DNA of 64,000 bases from Channa striata (taxonomy: Eukaryota > Chordata > Actinopteri > Anabantiformes > Channidae). The notes beneath the pieces are model-generated. The model was not told where the DNA came from. It did not search any database and worked only from the letters and a program-made list of their open reading frames with translations. This document shows, piece after piece, positions 12,928 to 27,300 of the stretch (positions are counted from its first letter, which is position 1; every line of letters starts with the position of its first letter). A program made the translations under genes and the position numbers. The DNA is taken from assembly GCA_033026295.1 (NCBI GenBank), contig CM065172.1, forward strand, positions 11,391,665 to 11,455,664, written 5' to 3'.

Positions 12928-15900
12928 TGGGTTGCTTGTCTATTTTGTTTGGCACAATAATTGTCATTTGTACTGAAGATACCCATAACATTTTTCAGAT
13001 CTAATGGAAAATAAATATTTGAGATTATCACAGTACATTACAGTATCTTTATTTGCTTTTAAAACCCGAATTATGAAGCAGCAAAACAAGCCGTATCATG
13101 CCGTTGTTACAGAAACGTGCCCCTTGCAAATAATCACAAACCAAACATCTAAATCCTATTTATGTCCTTCAAGCCCCTGCAACTCCTCCCCTTTCTAAGA
13201 CACCATATGTCTCAGTGGATCAACTTCAGAAGTTTTCAGTAACCATGGTGTATGATTACATGAGAATTTTTCTCGGAGAAGGCCTCCAGGAGGAGTAAAA
13301 TGCTAAATGCTATTTTTGAAATGAAATTCTCCTTCATGTGGCTGCACCTGTTTCCCTGGGAGAGTAAACAGAGCAGACGCCTGATAGAGTGGGCCTGCCC
13401 CTGACACACACCTAATTCTAAAATATTTATTAGCTTTTGACACTCTTTAATGTTACACACTGGGACAAAGGGTAACCTGTTCTTCTTGCACTTGATTGGC
13501 TGTGCTTATTCCTTTCCCCTTTTCACTGTGCTGCTTCAGCTGCATATCTGTGACTACGGTGATATTAAAAGCAACTACTGGTGCTGACCTCACACAGGTC
13601 AACCTGACACAGACATCTTTCCACCGTAAGGCCCAATCAACAATAGTGAAATTAATGTTTTGCTGTAGTTGTGAGTTTGTGCAAGTGAGCATTTAGCTCA
13701 CGTAAGCATGTGTCCTTACTTGCAAGCATGTGCGCGTGGGGAGGGGATCATTATTTGGCCTGCCTCGTCAAGCCATCATGAAGCCAATGGGGGCATTTGA
13801 ATAATTGATTGAAATAATGTAAAGTAATCCAGTCAGCTTTCATTCTTGGCTCACCTGCTCCTAATTCTAAGACTGCTCTCAGTTGACAGGGGACAGGGAG
13901 GGACATTTAAGGACATGGGAGTGACATGGAGGAACGCATTTTACCCACCATTACCCATCGTATCTAATTTCTCTACTGTTCTTACCAGCAACGTTGCGGT
14001 AAAATAAAATGCTATGTTAAACCCTGTGTTGCAATAATCACGAGGCACATAATCTACGGTATCAGCACCTAAAAAATGTGTAACATGTAGAATCTAGTAT
14101 CTTTGCTGGTACTTTGTGTGAACGGTGTTCAAAATCATGTCCTTTCCACATGTTAAGGTGAATGTTCTTTCACGGGTAAAATGCTGGTAAACTGGTTCTA
14201 AGTGTGCTGTTTACACAGCAAATCCCTACGACTTACTGTATGCCCACCTTGAATGTAAATACTCTGACATTTACTGACTACATTTTTGAAGCAAGTACAC
14301 AAAGACCACATGAGAAATGTGGACTCGTGATGAGAAAATGTATAACTGACAGAAAAAAAAACTTCACATCACTCATACTTGACCAAGCATCTCTATTTAG
14401 ACTGTATTTGAGCAGTCAGCTCAGACTGCCACTTGTTTGTCTCACAATGTGATTATGTTTTATGACTGACCATAATTATCCCTCCGGGTTCTAAAAAGCT
14501 TTGTCTATACTATTATACAATTTCTACCTTCCCTAAGAAATGTATGAAAAACAGCTTTTATCGTTTTGTGGTTTATTTGTTTTGTTGAAACACTGTCTTC
14601 GAGATGGATAGATACGATTATTGGAAGCATCTCACCTCAGAGAGAAAAGAAGAAGCACCCTCCTGTTGCTCCAGGTGTCATTAACAGATGCAAACAGGCA
14701 CACCTGTGCTCCACTTATGCCTTGCAGCAGGTAACAAATTCCTCAACTGCATAAATTGTTTTATGATTTTGGAAAATGATCTTTTCTTGGGGGAAGTCCT
14801 GTACATATTTTGGCCTCTGTTGCTGGCTCTGGATCTGCCACCCCTACGTTCTGCTCCGTGATGAGGTTTCTGAACTCTGATGTAGTTGTTGCTTTAATGC
14901 TTACACCTTGAGCAACAGTGGGAGAGGTTGCAACAGTAAATAGGTGCTTGCTTAACTCTGAGGCTAGGTGATGAAAAGAAGTCAGTCCTTCACTGGCAAG
15001 CCTCACAATCCCCCTCCTATAGTGCATTTGTTGAAACACCATGGGAACAAGCCGTGTTCTTTTCAGTGTGTCATGTTGAGTGCTGTTGGATACAGTATAT
15101 CACCTAATATGGCGTTTATCCTTGAAAGCTTCATTGAATGCATCAAACTCCCCTGGTGGAGCCAGAACTTGACATGTCCGTCCTCACAACAGCTGCTTTC
15201 GTGTAGTCACACTAATCACGTTTAACACTGAATCACAATTTAGAGACAGTGTACAAAAAGGGAAAACATTTTTTTTCAAAACAAGTTTATCACATGTTAA
15301 AGTGAATCTTCTGTACGAGTTAGTAGTTGCTCCTCCGTTCCCCACCTACCAAAGAGACGCCTCAGAAAGTGTTCAGTTTTAGGACACTGGGGTCACACCT
15401 GTTGTGGAACCTGATAGAAGGCTTATTTTTAAACTTTCGGAGCTCTAAATTCCTCCTTCAGAGAAAATGTTGACGCATGAAGAGTGAGGGGCTCAGCTGA
15501 AATACTTGTTTATGAACACCGCAGCAACTGGGAAATCCATATAACTTCAAAATGATCAAATTAACAAGCCATCTGACCTGGGCACTCGCACAGTGTTTAG
15601 GTCTAAAGCTTTGCACAATGACACAGAGTAAAACAACATTATCGCTCAACTGCTACTGTCGTAAACTTTCCCTGTCTAAATCTTGTTGCATTGTGTGTTC
15701 TGAGTGACCTTCACAGAGTCTCTGTGCTAATTTGAAAACTAAAGACCAAAGGCGGACTGCTGAATGCTTTGCTCCCCCTAAAAATGCAAACGTAACGATC
15801 AGGTCCAGAGGGGAGCGTGTTAATATATTGCCTAAATTTAGGTACTGAGTTATGGCCCAAGTGATTTCTGGGTGGGCTCAGGTGACGTGTGAAAAGTTCT

Positions 15901-18900
15901 GGAAATGCAGAGTGGATTTCAAGTATAAGATGGAATACACTATGGCTGTAGGAGAGAGATCTGAAGTGACTGATTGCATGACAGGTGCTGTTTGACAGGT
16001 CTCACACATGTGCCCTTTAGAAATGTGAAAGATACATGTTTTTGGACTTTACAGAGCTTGTGTTTTACTAAGAAGTACATGTGTCTTCATCAAAGCTTGG
16101 ACACCACAAAGTTGCAATGTCCCTTAGGTCTGACTAAAATGTTTAAATCAGAAAAGTCGTATGCAGTAACCAGTATTATTTGTAGAAATTTGTTCAGGCT
16201 CTTTAGCAAGGAGGTTACAATACACTCTTGCCTTATAAAGTTAGATTAAACTCATTTTTACCTCTTCTTATGATAAATGTGATTTATTCTTGATAGATAA
16301 AATATATATCTTCTCAAAACTGTATTGATCACTGTCTTCCAAACACATCACAGTGAAAATTAAAGCACAATTAACCTTTGCAAAACGTGTGTGAAAACAA
16401 TTTTTTCCAACTTTATGGATCCCCACATTCTGCTGAGCCCCTCTCTCCATCTCCCATGCTGAGCCATGGAACGCTAATGTAATGTTGTTCCTCTAACATT
16501 TAACAGGGTTCAAGTCATTCTGCACTGGGCAGGAAGTTATAAGGACCAGATTGCGGACAAGTAAGCAGATACTCCACACTTTATTATAGACATCTGGGTA
16601 TAATATTAGTCATCTCTGCCAATACCAGCAAACCTAACAGGCAAACCATGTGACAAGGCGCAATAGCAGACAAATCGATGGCACAAAACAGATTGCATTG
16701 CAGAGATTCCCTTTGCTGACAGGCCACGGGATAGTTTTGGCTTTTAAAAAATAGCGACATCTTTTAAGGTGACCCCTAGAGTGCTTCTTATAAAATTACA
16801 AGAGACAGAAATCCATTTGCAACTGTGCTATAACACCGAGATTACATTGTTACTTTAGAGCCTCGGTGCAAATTAATTTGAGGTTCATTTCATGTATTAT
16901 ATAAATGGATGGTGGTAGGAAAATTAAATCCCAGTATTGCACATTTCTATATATTGTTTTATTTCTGTAGAGGGTGTTTTGGATCACTGTGCTTGCCATT
17001 CAATTGGCCAGCAGGGCAAGGTTCCAGCAGATTTAACTCTTTTATAGCTACAGCTGTCAAGTGAGGAGAAGGACAAAAGCAATCTCTGATGCATTGTTCA
17101 TGGAAATGAAAGAAAGATGGCATAATATATGCATATTTAAAAGCCAGAGACTGATAGCTGTCACAGATATACCTTCATAGCTGTAAATATGTCTTTGAAA
17201 ATAATACTTTCACTAGAGCACATAGCATTTTCATAGTCAAATAAAAAGTTAGAAAAACAGGGGAAAATCTATTAAAAATGTCAGATTTTCCCCTGTACAC
17301 AAACTCACCTTCCATGTGGTTCACTCCTCATGACCTTCCCTCATTGGCCACCAGCACTGTGATATTACTTTATATCCTTTACAATTTCATTCCCAGTTAT
17401 TAGTCACATTGTAAATGCAGGTCATCTAATAATTTAAACGACACTTGTCTAGTAACAGCTGAAAACTCTTGCAGTATGTGTCAGCACTTATGTTTTACTG
17501 AAACTAGTAAACAGACTGAACAATAATAGTAATGGCATACTGTGTGGAGATGTGTGTTCAAATCACAAAATAAGCTGTATTATTTTTACATGTTCCATGT
17601 CCACACATTTACATTTCACAGACATGAGATTTCCACTCACTTTGAAATCTGGTCAGAAAATCTCACAGACTTGCCAGACATTAATTCTTGCACTGAACAC
17701 TGCAGAGGCTTTAAAAAGTTACAAAATCAGTTGCCTCAAAAATGGTAAACTCTGACTGGGTAAAGCACCCTTGCACCCAACGCCAGCTACACATATGGGA
17801 AGAGTGCACAGCGTGTCAGTGGGGCAGCCCCGTCAGGTATGAATATCAGAGCATCTCATAACCCTACCTTGGGACCTTGGAGCCATGTGTTGACATGCAT
17901 TGCACTGTTAGCTACATCGCCTGGTCATATTGGGGACAGGAAAGAAGTGGCGGAACAGAAGCACTCCAGATGTTCTTCATCAGTGGGCCACAGGGGAAGT
18001 GTGTTACGTACAACACCTGGCTCATTCTGCGCAGAGCTCTGAGCCAGAGCAAGGATGCCCTGCCACAGCCCGGCTATCGGAGTGAAAATAAACCCACGCT
18101 GCTAAATAATAGTACACATCTACTGTTCACATGGACCGTGTCATGTCAATGCCTCTATGGGATCTTTAGCAACAATCTGTTGGGTAAACAACGAACGTGA
18201 ATTTGCCATGAACATATTGCACTGGTCCAAACAGGTGTGGAGTTTCCTTCTGTGGGCTCTATTTCTGTGTTTAAAATAACGGCAGTTTTTATAATTTATC
18301 ATTTTGTCTTTATTATAGCAGATTCCTTATGTTGAAAATGAGTGAATTTTGTGTCAGCTAAATGTATAAACTGAATGATGACTAGATGACTAATTATGTC
18401 ACAAATGAACATCATCCTCTCATCCTCTAATTTACTACTTGCAGATGATATGATTTTTAAAAGAGCATTCTTTAACAGGTTTAGGATTTTACCTAACAAT
18501 AATCATACTTGACTTTTAATGACTGCTGTTGCTGTTCTTAGCAGATTTATGCACACACACATGCAACTACAACTATCACCTTGCGGGTGCGTTGTGCGGT
18601 TTCATACTGAAGAAAAAGGTGTTTGTTTTCGTTCTGGCAGTGAGGAGCAGGGAAAGTGAAGAGGGCAGCGACCCAGGTGAAAAACGACAGATGCCACGCT
18701 CAATAATACCAATGTTAAAATCTCCTTGACCCGCAAGTCATCAAATAGCAACCCCAGTTCGTTTCATATTTTCCTTGCTGGATCAATGGAAGCATAAATT
18801 TGGGGCTCAATGACAAGAATAATTTAAAACAGATCTATAAACGATAGAATGCTATTCCCTATGGTCACAGATGCCTTACAATTTTCGAGATTGACAAGAC

Positions 18901-19830
18901 AAATCTTCTCAAGCTCTACCAAGGTGCAGTGGTGGTGTGAAAACACACTCACACACACTGTTATTAGGTGTGTGTGTAAACACACCTTGCCCTGTTTGGT
19001 GGCTCTGTGCCTTTACCTGGTGAGTTCAAGTACATATTGAGAAATCGATCTTTTCAGAATTTCTTAGGCTTTTCTGCTCTGATCAGCAAAGATGGGAAGG
19101 ACAAATTGTTTAACATACTTGAATAAATAATAATATCAATGCTGAGCCACCTCCCCCACCTCTTAAGACAAATGAATATGAATCTGACCACCTCCTGCAA
19201 GAGAAGCAATAAACGTAAAATGTAAGTATGTGTTAATCAGCCTCGGAGTAGATGCTGATATTAAAGATAAAGAAATCCAGACAATTGTTTATTTTTTGCG
19301 AATTTAACTCAAATGACACAAAGATGAGACATCTTTATTTAACAGCTTATCAAATCTCAAACCTGTTCATGCCTATATTCAGACACATTTTGCCTGCTTA
19401 GAGGACAAGATTATTGGAGTTCACGCTAATACTGTTTTGCAAAGCATAAAAGCCTCTTGCTGATAAATATTAATTTGAGCCTTCATGATGTATTTGGAAA
19501 TTCCAGCTAAAATGTCACCACATGGAACATTAATGTAATATTTCAAGGCCTGAGAGCAATACTCATATTGATTGCATTTATTTGACTCAGGGGAGGAGAA
19601 ATAATTCTTCAATGTGGAGACACATCTGGTAGCCAAAGATGCGAAGCAGGGAATGAGAAAATGCAAAATAACAATAAAAAATAATAGGACTTGTATTTAA
19701 ATGCATTATCCCAGCATTGTTTGGATACCAGTGCCTTATTATAGCGGAGGAAAGACAGATGCACCCAGGTCTTTTACTGCTACCTCTGAAAGGTTTAATT
19801 TTCTATAAAGTGTTTAATACCCAGCGAATA
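12928..19830. other. Non-coding intergenic DNA
   Basis: No coding exon is supported. Frames of 60-107 codons exist (for example near 17.9-18.2 kb) but do not look like known domains and lack convincing splice sites. Confidence 0.6.
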
Positions 19831-19839
19831 GAGAGCAGA

Positions 19840-20125
19840 TCGTTTGCATTCAGCTCCTTTCTCCCCTCCCTGTGATTTGCACCGGCTCCCCTGTGATGAG
19901 GCTGCTCAGGGTCTGCAGAGAGGCTCCTTTGGGTGCGAACGCTCCCTTTTCTGGGCTCAACTCTGCGCGTTTCCGGCGGCTCACACACAACTCGCGGGCG
20001 CTGTCACAGCCGGATCCGGATCCGCTCCTCGGATATCGACTCTCGCAGCGAAGCCGACGCGTCTCGGCGTCTTCGTGTCAAATGGACTGAAACGTGAGAA
20101 ACGGCGCGGACTTTTTTTTTCTTTT
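19840..20125. promoter_or_regulatory. Small CpG-rich patch, candidate promoter or alternative first exon
   Basis: About 280 bases with dense CpG and G+C, including a tandem CCGGATCCGGATCCG, sit in otherwise AT-rich DNA. Possible donors exist on both strands: AAAC|GTGAGA on plus near 20,094, and GCTGG|GTATTA on minus near 19,822. The direction cannot be fixed. It may be an alternative upstream promoter of the same gene as the 8-kb island. Confidence 0.35.
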
Positions 20126-20183
20126 CTTTTTTTTTTTTTTTGGTAATTGCATAAACAATATTTGGGCGTTTGGATCTTGAACA

Positions 20184-20204
20184 GTGTGTGTGTGTGTGTG
20201 TGTG
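20184..20204. repeat. (GT)10 microsatellite
   Basis: About ten perfect GT units. They are complementary to the CA run 160 bases downstream. Confidence 0.92.
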
Positions 20205-20363
20205 TTTTGTTCAAACTATTTGCCCTTTGAACGACAGACTGATGCGCCTCACCGCAGCTCGTCTCTGTCATGATGAAGACGGATGCCAAAAATCCTGAAT
20301 GGCAAAACTTGCGCTCATAAGGGGAGAATGGATCCATTAAAGGAGATGAACGTCATTCAGACG

Positions 20364-20390
20364 CACACACACACACACACACACACACAC
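20364..20390. repeat. (CA)13 microsatellite
   Basis: About thirteen perfect CA units, complementary to the GT run at 20,184-20,204. Confidence 0.92.
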
Positions 20391-23300
20391 CAAGTTGTGT
20401 GATCAAACCACCGATTGTGTCCCTTCCATCTAATAATAAATGCATCGCAAAGCATTGATAAAATGTCGTTTTCCAGCATATTTTCTGTCCTACATATGAG
20501 GAAATGTTTGTTAACACATATGAACGTGTTAAAATTTTGTTGAGTCGTGTAAAATAAAAGAAAAGCTGGTCCAAAACTTTTCCAAAGAGGAAGCCTCTGC
20601 ATCCTGTTCACCGGCGGTTTGAATACAACACGGCTAAAGCGCCTCCCACTGGCGCCTCTCAGAACCGGAGCCGCTGGCCTGTCCGCTCCATCACACACCT
20701 GAGCAGCTTCTCTTCACACTGGCCTCATTTTGAAGCCTGAGGGGGCATGTGTAAGATTATGGGATTATTACAGCTGCTTTCAGACTAGTGTGTGTTGTGT
20801 ACCAACTCTACAGCAGGAGCGATAAGGTGCAGACATAGGAACGACATTTTTCCATAAATGAAATTCCATAAATACGATTCTCAACAAGTCACTCTGAATG
20901 CTAGAAAACAAGAGTTTACTCATTAAGGTTGTTATGTTAAAGTGTAGATTGTGTGAACATTTACTGTCAATTTCCTTTAGATTTTTTTTCCTGTGAAATA
21001 TCAGGTTTTCTCTTTCAAACAGGTGCCAGCCAGTGTAATCTGTGATTTTCTGTAAATTTTTCTGTAAATGTAAATTTTCCACACAACATCCACATTTGCC
21101 GTGCGTTGAAGTCAGGGGCTTTGCTTGGGGCTGTTACCCACTAAGAAACTATCCTCACTTGGCCTCTCTGTCCATGTGGCCCCCGTTAGGAGAGGCTCTT
21201 CCAAAAAAAAGAAATGAAATCTGCTTTGTAGCATGAATCCTATTCTTGTTTGTTTAATTGTTTTTAAAAGCATTTTTGTTTTATTGACAACTTTACAGTG
21301 AAGAGCTGCAGGAAATATGGAAGACAGATGATTTGACAAAGGTCCTACTTTGAATTCAAACGGCATGGCCAGATGAGGCACCAGGATAATTTGATCCTAG
21401 TTACATCTGTGTCTCAGCAACGTGCCACTGAGTCCCACAGATCTGTAGGTTTCTTTTGCAGCCAAACCCTGGATGATTTTACCAGTCTCTGCAAAAGTGT
21501 GCCAATCAGCTGAATAACCGGCTGCAGTGTTTTGCAGAGACGAAAACCTGCAGGGCCTAGTGCAAACAGACTGTTGTCATTCTTGTCTCACTTTTCATTA
21601 AAACTTTTTGAATTTGCACAGTTGCACAGTTGAAATGTCCCGGGGCCTTTCCTTCATGCTCCATACCACCAGGAAGCAAGAAGTTTTCTCGAAATTCATA
21701 ACAATAAACCTCCAACCAAGGATATCCTAAATAATGGATTTACACAACAACCCCAGACAACGTCTTCAAAAAGAAAACACCTTTTATCACCATCTGTAGC
21801 CGGCACCTGGGAAGGTGGGCTTTGTGTGCAGCAAAGTGAGGAGGGAAATCATAGTTTTGGCACAGACAATGTGAGCATTTAAATAAGAAATGGAATCGGA
21901 GCCCAACTGTTTACTTTATTTCTCCATTCCCATACCAGTTCACAAAAGCAACGCAGAAAGAGCAGAAAACTCAAACAGACACATTTTTTTAGATCAAATA
22001 AAATTATACACTCGAAGAAAGTCAGCAAAGACTGGCAGTGTGTGATGTGTATGTGTGTGTGTATGCGTATCTCACGTAGTTTCGCTTTCCTTTTGTCTAA
22101 ATGAAACGCGGAGAAAATGAAAACAGTAAAGAATTACATTTTACAAGGAGCACAATTACTAAGAAGACTTGTCTGGTCGTGAGCTATATGTGACATAAAA
22201 CAGAAGTATGTACTGTTGGAGCTAGACGGGTCAGCCAGGCATCAACAGCAGCATCAGTAAAGTGGCTGCACTGTGGCAGGTGATTTAATGGTTGTCACAG
22301 CAGCAATAGAAGTGTACAGAGACAGGATTCCAGTCAAAGCTAATATTTGTGATGAATCACTGTCACGCCAGAGGTAAATGTAACACTAATAGACATGGGG
22401 AGATCTACTGTTAGCTGGTTTTGCTAATGAGCATATTCTTTCTGAGAGGTGGTGTCACTTCTGTGCGCTGGTTCCATACAATAAAGAGAGGAATGAGGGG
22501 CTTATATTGGATTGAGTGTAATGGGAGTGTCACAGCTACACTGCTGCTGCCGGGGCTCAGACGTGCAGTGCGCTGAGGCCTGAGATGCACAGATTTTACA
22601 TGTTAGGAATTATTGGTATACGGTTATAACTGTGTTCAATAAAGCTGCATGTTGGTCACTCCAGCAGAGCTGCACAATTTAACGTTAAAACAATTTGCCC
22701 ATTTTTGTGAGGCGTTTGTTTTCCTCAACTATGTTTCAGAGGGAATTTTCTTCTTATTTATTTTGGTATTTCTCAGGAAGTGGGTACGTACTGTAAAAGG
22801 CCGGTAGCAACTTTTCACAAACCATCAGATGAAAGAACAGACGTGATGCTTTGCAAAATACAAGAAATTAATTAAAGAATATTTTAACAAAACAGAATTT
22901 TCTGACCATTTAGGAGAGCATGTAATAATTCAAAGGTTCAAAACCCTTCTGAGCCTGTTTTGGTTAACAGTGGGACGTGTCTCTCTGTTCAGAGCAGGAT
23001 TCTGTCTTTGCTGAATGTCAGTTGTTTGGTTTCCTGTTCAAACTTTAAATCAGATGTTCTGATTCTCAGTTTCTCCTGGCAGGAAGGTCACAGAAACATT
23101 AATGCGGAAGAGCGGTTGTATAAGTGTGTCTCAGTCAGGTGCAGTGACTCTTCACGTGGCTTGTAGATGTTTGTTTTGCCTCTATGGAAAGACAGAAGCT
23201 TCTACAACCACATTTTAATTTTTTCACAGTTTATTTATTTCTTTGTATGAAGGATGTCTTCAAAGTGCAAACAGATTTTAGTAAAAAACTGGTTTGGTTA

Positions 23301-24270
23301 AGGAACAACTCCGAAATTTGTTAGGACATTTTTTTCAATCTTGTTTTTTATTTTATTTTACTCTTTTTATTTCATTGCAGATGGAAATCTTTGCATTGAA
23401 AGACCCCAAGTGTTAAATTATTTGTTATCTAAATTTCATTAGTAAAATGTGTGCCTTTGTGCAGCAATGATACAGGTAGAGCTACTTTCTGCTTGAGTCT
23501 GAGCTGAAAGAAAAATTCTACAGAAAACACACGAGCGTTAAATCCATTTCTCAAACTACTTTGCCGCCCTTTCCAGCAACTTTAGTGGAATCATAAGGCT
23601 AGACAAGGATCATATTTCATTTTCAAGTACTGATGCCAATGTAGATTTACAAATGTGCCTATATAAACCAGAAACCACAAAAAAGCACAAGTCACTAATC
23701 TCACAATTACTTAGTCCCTTTGGCCGTCCACCCAGTCTTTGAACTCTATCTTGTGAACTGAGAGCGCCTTCCTCCGCTGAAAGAGACGTGGCAATATCGT
23801 ATGATATTGCTCAACCCACTGAGCATTCACAATTACAGTGTGGTCTGTTGCATTTGCCAGAGCCAAAAAATATCCGAAATCCTATCAAAGTCTGATGGCC
23901 TAATTTGTCTTGTTGGGGGCTCACTCAATCCCCTGCATGCAAGTAACACACCGTGCTCTTTCGCTCAGCACTCCCTCCCAACACATTCAGCCCAAGCCCT
24001 CAATTGCTTGTTTAACTTGACACATAATTACTGTGGAAATATTTGTGTATTTTGTACGAGTGCCACAGTCTGCATTGCAACCCACTGCCAAGTCCTCACG
24101 GCTCCCACTGCAGCTATCGCAGCCAGAATCCCTGATTAAAACAAGATGCTTTCATTTGGGCCAGCTTTGGAAGAAATCACTCCCAGAGATGGGCCTTTCC
24201 CTGCCAAGCCCTACTGCAGTAGGGTTTGCCATGTGTGGCAAAGCAGACATGATCATTGTACCAAAACCAA
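20391..24270. other. Non-coding intergenic DNA
   Basis: No exon, RNA gene or transposon was recognised. A few G+C-richer strips occur (20,580-20,700 and around 22,540) but show no coding signal. Confidence 0.6.
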
Positions 24271-24277
24271 AAGAGGC

Positions 24278-24300
24278 TTTTTTTTTTTTTTTTTTTTTTT
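24278..24300. repeat. Poly-T run (T23)
   Basis: Twenty-three T residues in a row. No target-site duplication or SINE-like head was seen beside it, so this is a plain homopolymer. Confidence 0.92.
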
Positions 24301-27300
24301 GTTGCTGTAAAACCAAATGTGCTACTGAAACAAGCTTCCGCCATCAAAGTGGGGCTCTGGAAGACCACAGGGTAGTTCAGTCAGTGCCACTCGCATCAAC
24401 ATGAAACACCGGCCTTAAAACCGAGAGGTATTATTAAAGGGCTATAACATATGAGGTCATCGCTGTAACTAATACAAAGAACTTTTTATTTTAGCCTGAA
24501 ATGCACTTTTAATTAGAAAAATGATATTTACAAAAAGAAAAGTCCTTTATATTTATGATGGTCCTCCTCTTATTTCAAAAATCTGAATTTATTGATTTTT
24601 ATAGCAGCCTCCTCTAATCTTTCTTAAGTGATATTTAAGCATTTGATTTGCAAATTTAAAAGGAACAATTTTTATATTTATTATTGATAATTTTAAAACC
24701 TGCACTGCCAGAAACATTGCGTACAAAAAGAGAAAGCAATGATATTTATTTGCAAATCATTCTAATTGTAAATGTTTTTTCAAAAATAATTGCTCATTTT
24801 AAATTTGATGTCAGCAACACTTACTGCGTTACTTCACTTCAGCCTTTAACAACACTCTTCAGAAATCCGAATGCCTTTAGCTTCCAAAGCAACTTTTTCC
24901 TATACTCTCCTAATATAGGATGTTCGCTGCTCAGCAGGTCGAGGCCTCCTTTGTGATATATTTGGCTTGATAATGCACCAAATGTTTTCAACGGGTGACT
25001 GGGCTAGAATGCAGGCAGGCCAGTTTAGCATCCCTACTCTTCAGTGTGGAGCCGTGCTGTACATGCAGAATGTGGTTCGGCATTTTGCTTCTAAAATAAG
25101 CAAAGCCTTCCCTAAAAAGGTGTTGCCTGCATATGTTTCTCCAAAACCTGTTTATAGAGTTCAACATTAATAGGTTGTTCACAGTGGTGCAAGTTACTCA
25201 TGCTTGCGTGCATCGAGCCACGCAGACGCTGGTCTTTCGCACTGTGCACTTATAATAAGTCACGTGGTTTTTGCGCAAACCATAAAGAAAAAAAATGTTC
25301 AAGTTTGGCTTCCAGCAGGAAGGCCTGAAGTGACGTTTATTGTAGACTTGTTGTTGAGCTTGTGCACACAGGCTTGCAGTCATGTTGTTCAGCTAGACAG
25401 CACACACTCACCTGCTGTAAACCTGTGTGCGCAAACAGTGTGTCGCAATGTTTACAATGGCTCCTCATCGGTGCCCAGGTAGATTAAATACGCAATAACC
25501 TACATCTGCTTCCCTCCCCATCTCATTCCCAGACAGCAGCTGCCTCCTGACAATCGCAAACTGGAGTCGGGGCGTCCACTTCTGCTCAGCTACAGGTGAC
25601 ATGATTTAGTGGATGTGATGTGCAAACCCATGTATCTGTGCGGCCATGCTGTGTCAGCCCCTGTTGCCGATGCCCAAATCCACATCTGGGCTCAGAGGAG
25701 GTGGCAGCGAATCTGAATCTTGTTTATATATGGTCATTTCTTTGCAAGGTAAGCTTTCAGGTTGCACTTGTGACAAACCACGTTTAGTAATGGCGTAGTG
25801 ATGGTAGAGAGTGAGGGCCTGAAGGGTCAGGCCGTTCAGTGGTGGTTGTTGGCCTTGTCCCTTGTGTACATACACTTCAGGATTCTCAGGAAGTCCAGAA
25901 ACTAACTGTAGATTAGGAAATCCCCTATTTCCTGGCAATTTGATATAATGAAACTAAATTCTAAAGGTTTCAAGCATTTTTTTTACTCAACCCCAAAAAT
26001 TTCAGTTTCAACATTTGATATTTTGTTCTTGTTCCTTTAACAATTAAATTATAATTGAAATAATTGGCAAAAAAATCTCATTGCATTTTCTATTTATTTA
26101 CATTGAATACAATGTTCAACATTTTTGAAAATTGAATTTGTATTTAAAAAAAATATATATCCACTATTTATTGTAAACCCAGATGCTGACAAAAAAGAAA
26201 GACAACATAAAATGATTTAATCTGTACTTGTGGCCATGTTACATTTACTTATGTGTAAATGTTATGAGTGATGAATAATTAATAAATATGATAAGAGTAA
26301 ACTGTGAACTGAAAGCTGTGACCACAGCAGGTTAAAAAAATGCCGTGTGACAGGTTGTGAAGTCACTCACATGCAGCAGTGACTGGATGTCTGAGGAGTC
26401 TGGCTCTGGTTTTTACTGTCAGCATTGACTCACCAGCAGCGCAAATCAACAAAGTTTGAAGAGTCACTTGACTTTTGTCCTGACACCTGTCATGAAACTT
26501 AAGATCCAAATTTGTTTGTTTGAAATTGGTTTCAGGTTCAGAAAATGACTTGGCAGTTTGCAGCGCCAAGTCATTTTCTGGGCCAAACAACTGCACATTG
26601 CAGCACATTGGAAGCAGCAAAATAAGTAAAACACAGCACTTCAGTCAATGTTGGGGGCCACTTTCATGTAAATTGGGACCTCATTCACAATATCCAAAGC
26701 AAATTATCTTCATTAGATTTCCAAAACCATGCCACTGATTTGTCAAGCTGTGAATGATAATGAAGTTGTCTGGTTAATGAAGGGCTGAAGATGCAAGCTT
26801 TCACAATCATGATCATCTTCTATATAACCCTTATGAATATTTAAGATTCTTAATTCTGTATATAATTGCACACCAAAGCTTGGCATCTCTATACACTTCA
26901 CAAATAAAGGATGTAATGTGGGAGACAGATGCAGCTATATTTCACTAATCATTGAAATTAATTAAGAGCTGATAATATAGGAAATAACACTTTTTGGATC
27001 CATGAGAAAATGGTAAAAAAAAAAGAAATATGAGAAAGATGGTGCACAAATCTGAACAGATTTTGCACAGGATCTCACATGAAACTTGAAAAACTTTGTT
27101 CACAGCATTCAGTGTTTGCAGCCTGTGGCAAAAGATGAACGTGCGTGATGTGTGTGTTTTGCAAATATGAAACAATCCAATGTTCAACTGTGGAAAAGCA
27201 TAATAATGTTTGTTTCATTTAAAGGAAATTAACTTTTGTCTGTAGAGCACATGTGACTCACAGGGTTGGAAAACAGGAAGTAAATAAGCTTGGTCGTATT

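Noticed and set aside
24278..24300. T23 run as a possible retroposon tail
   Set aside because: No SINE-like head, no poly-A signal and no flanking direct repeats were found.
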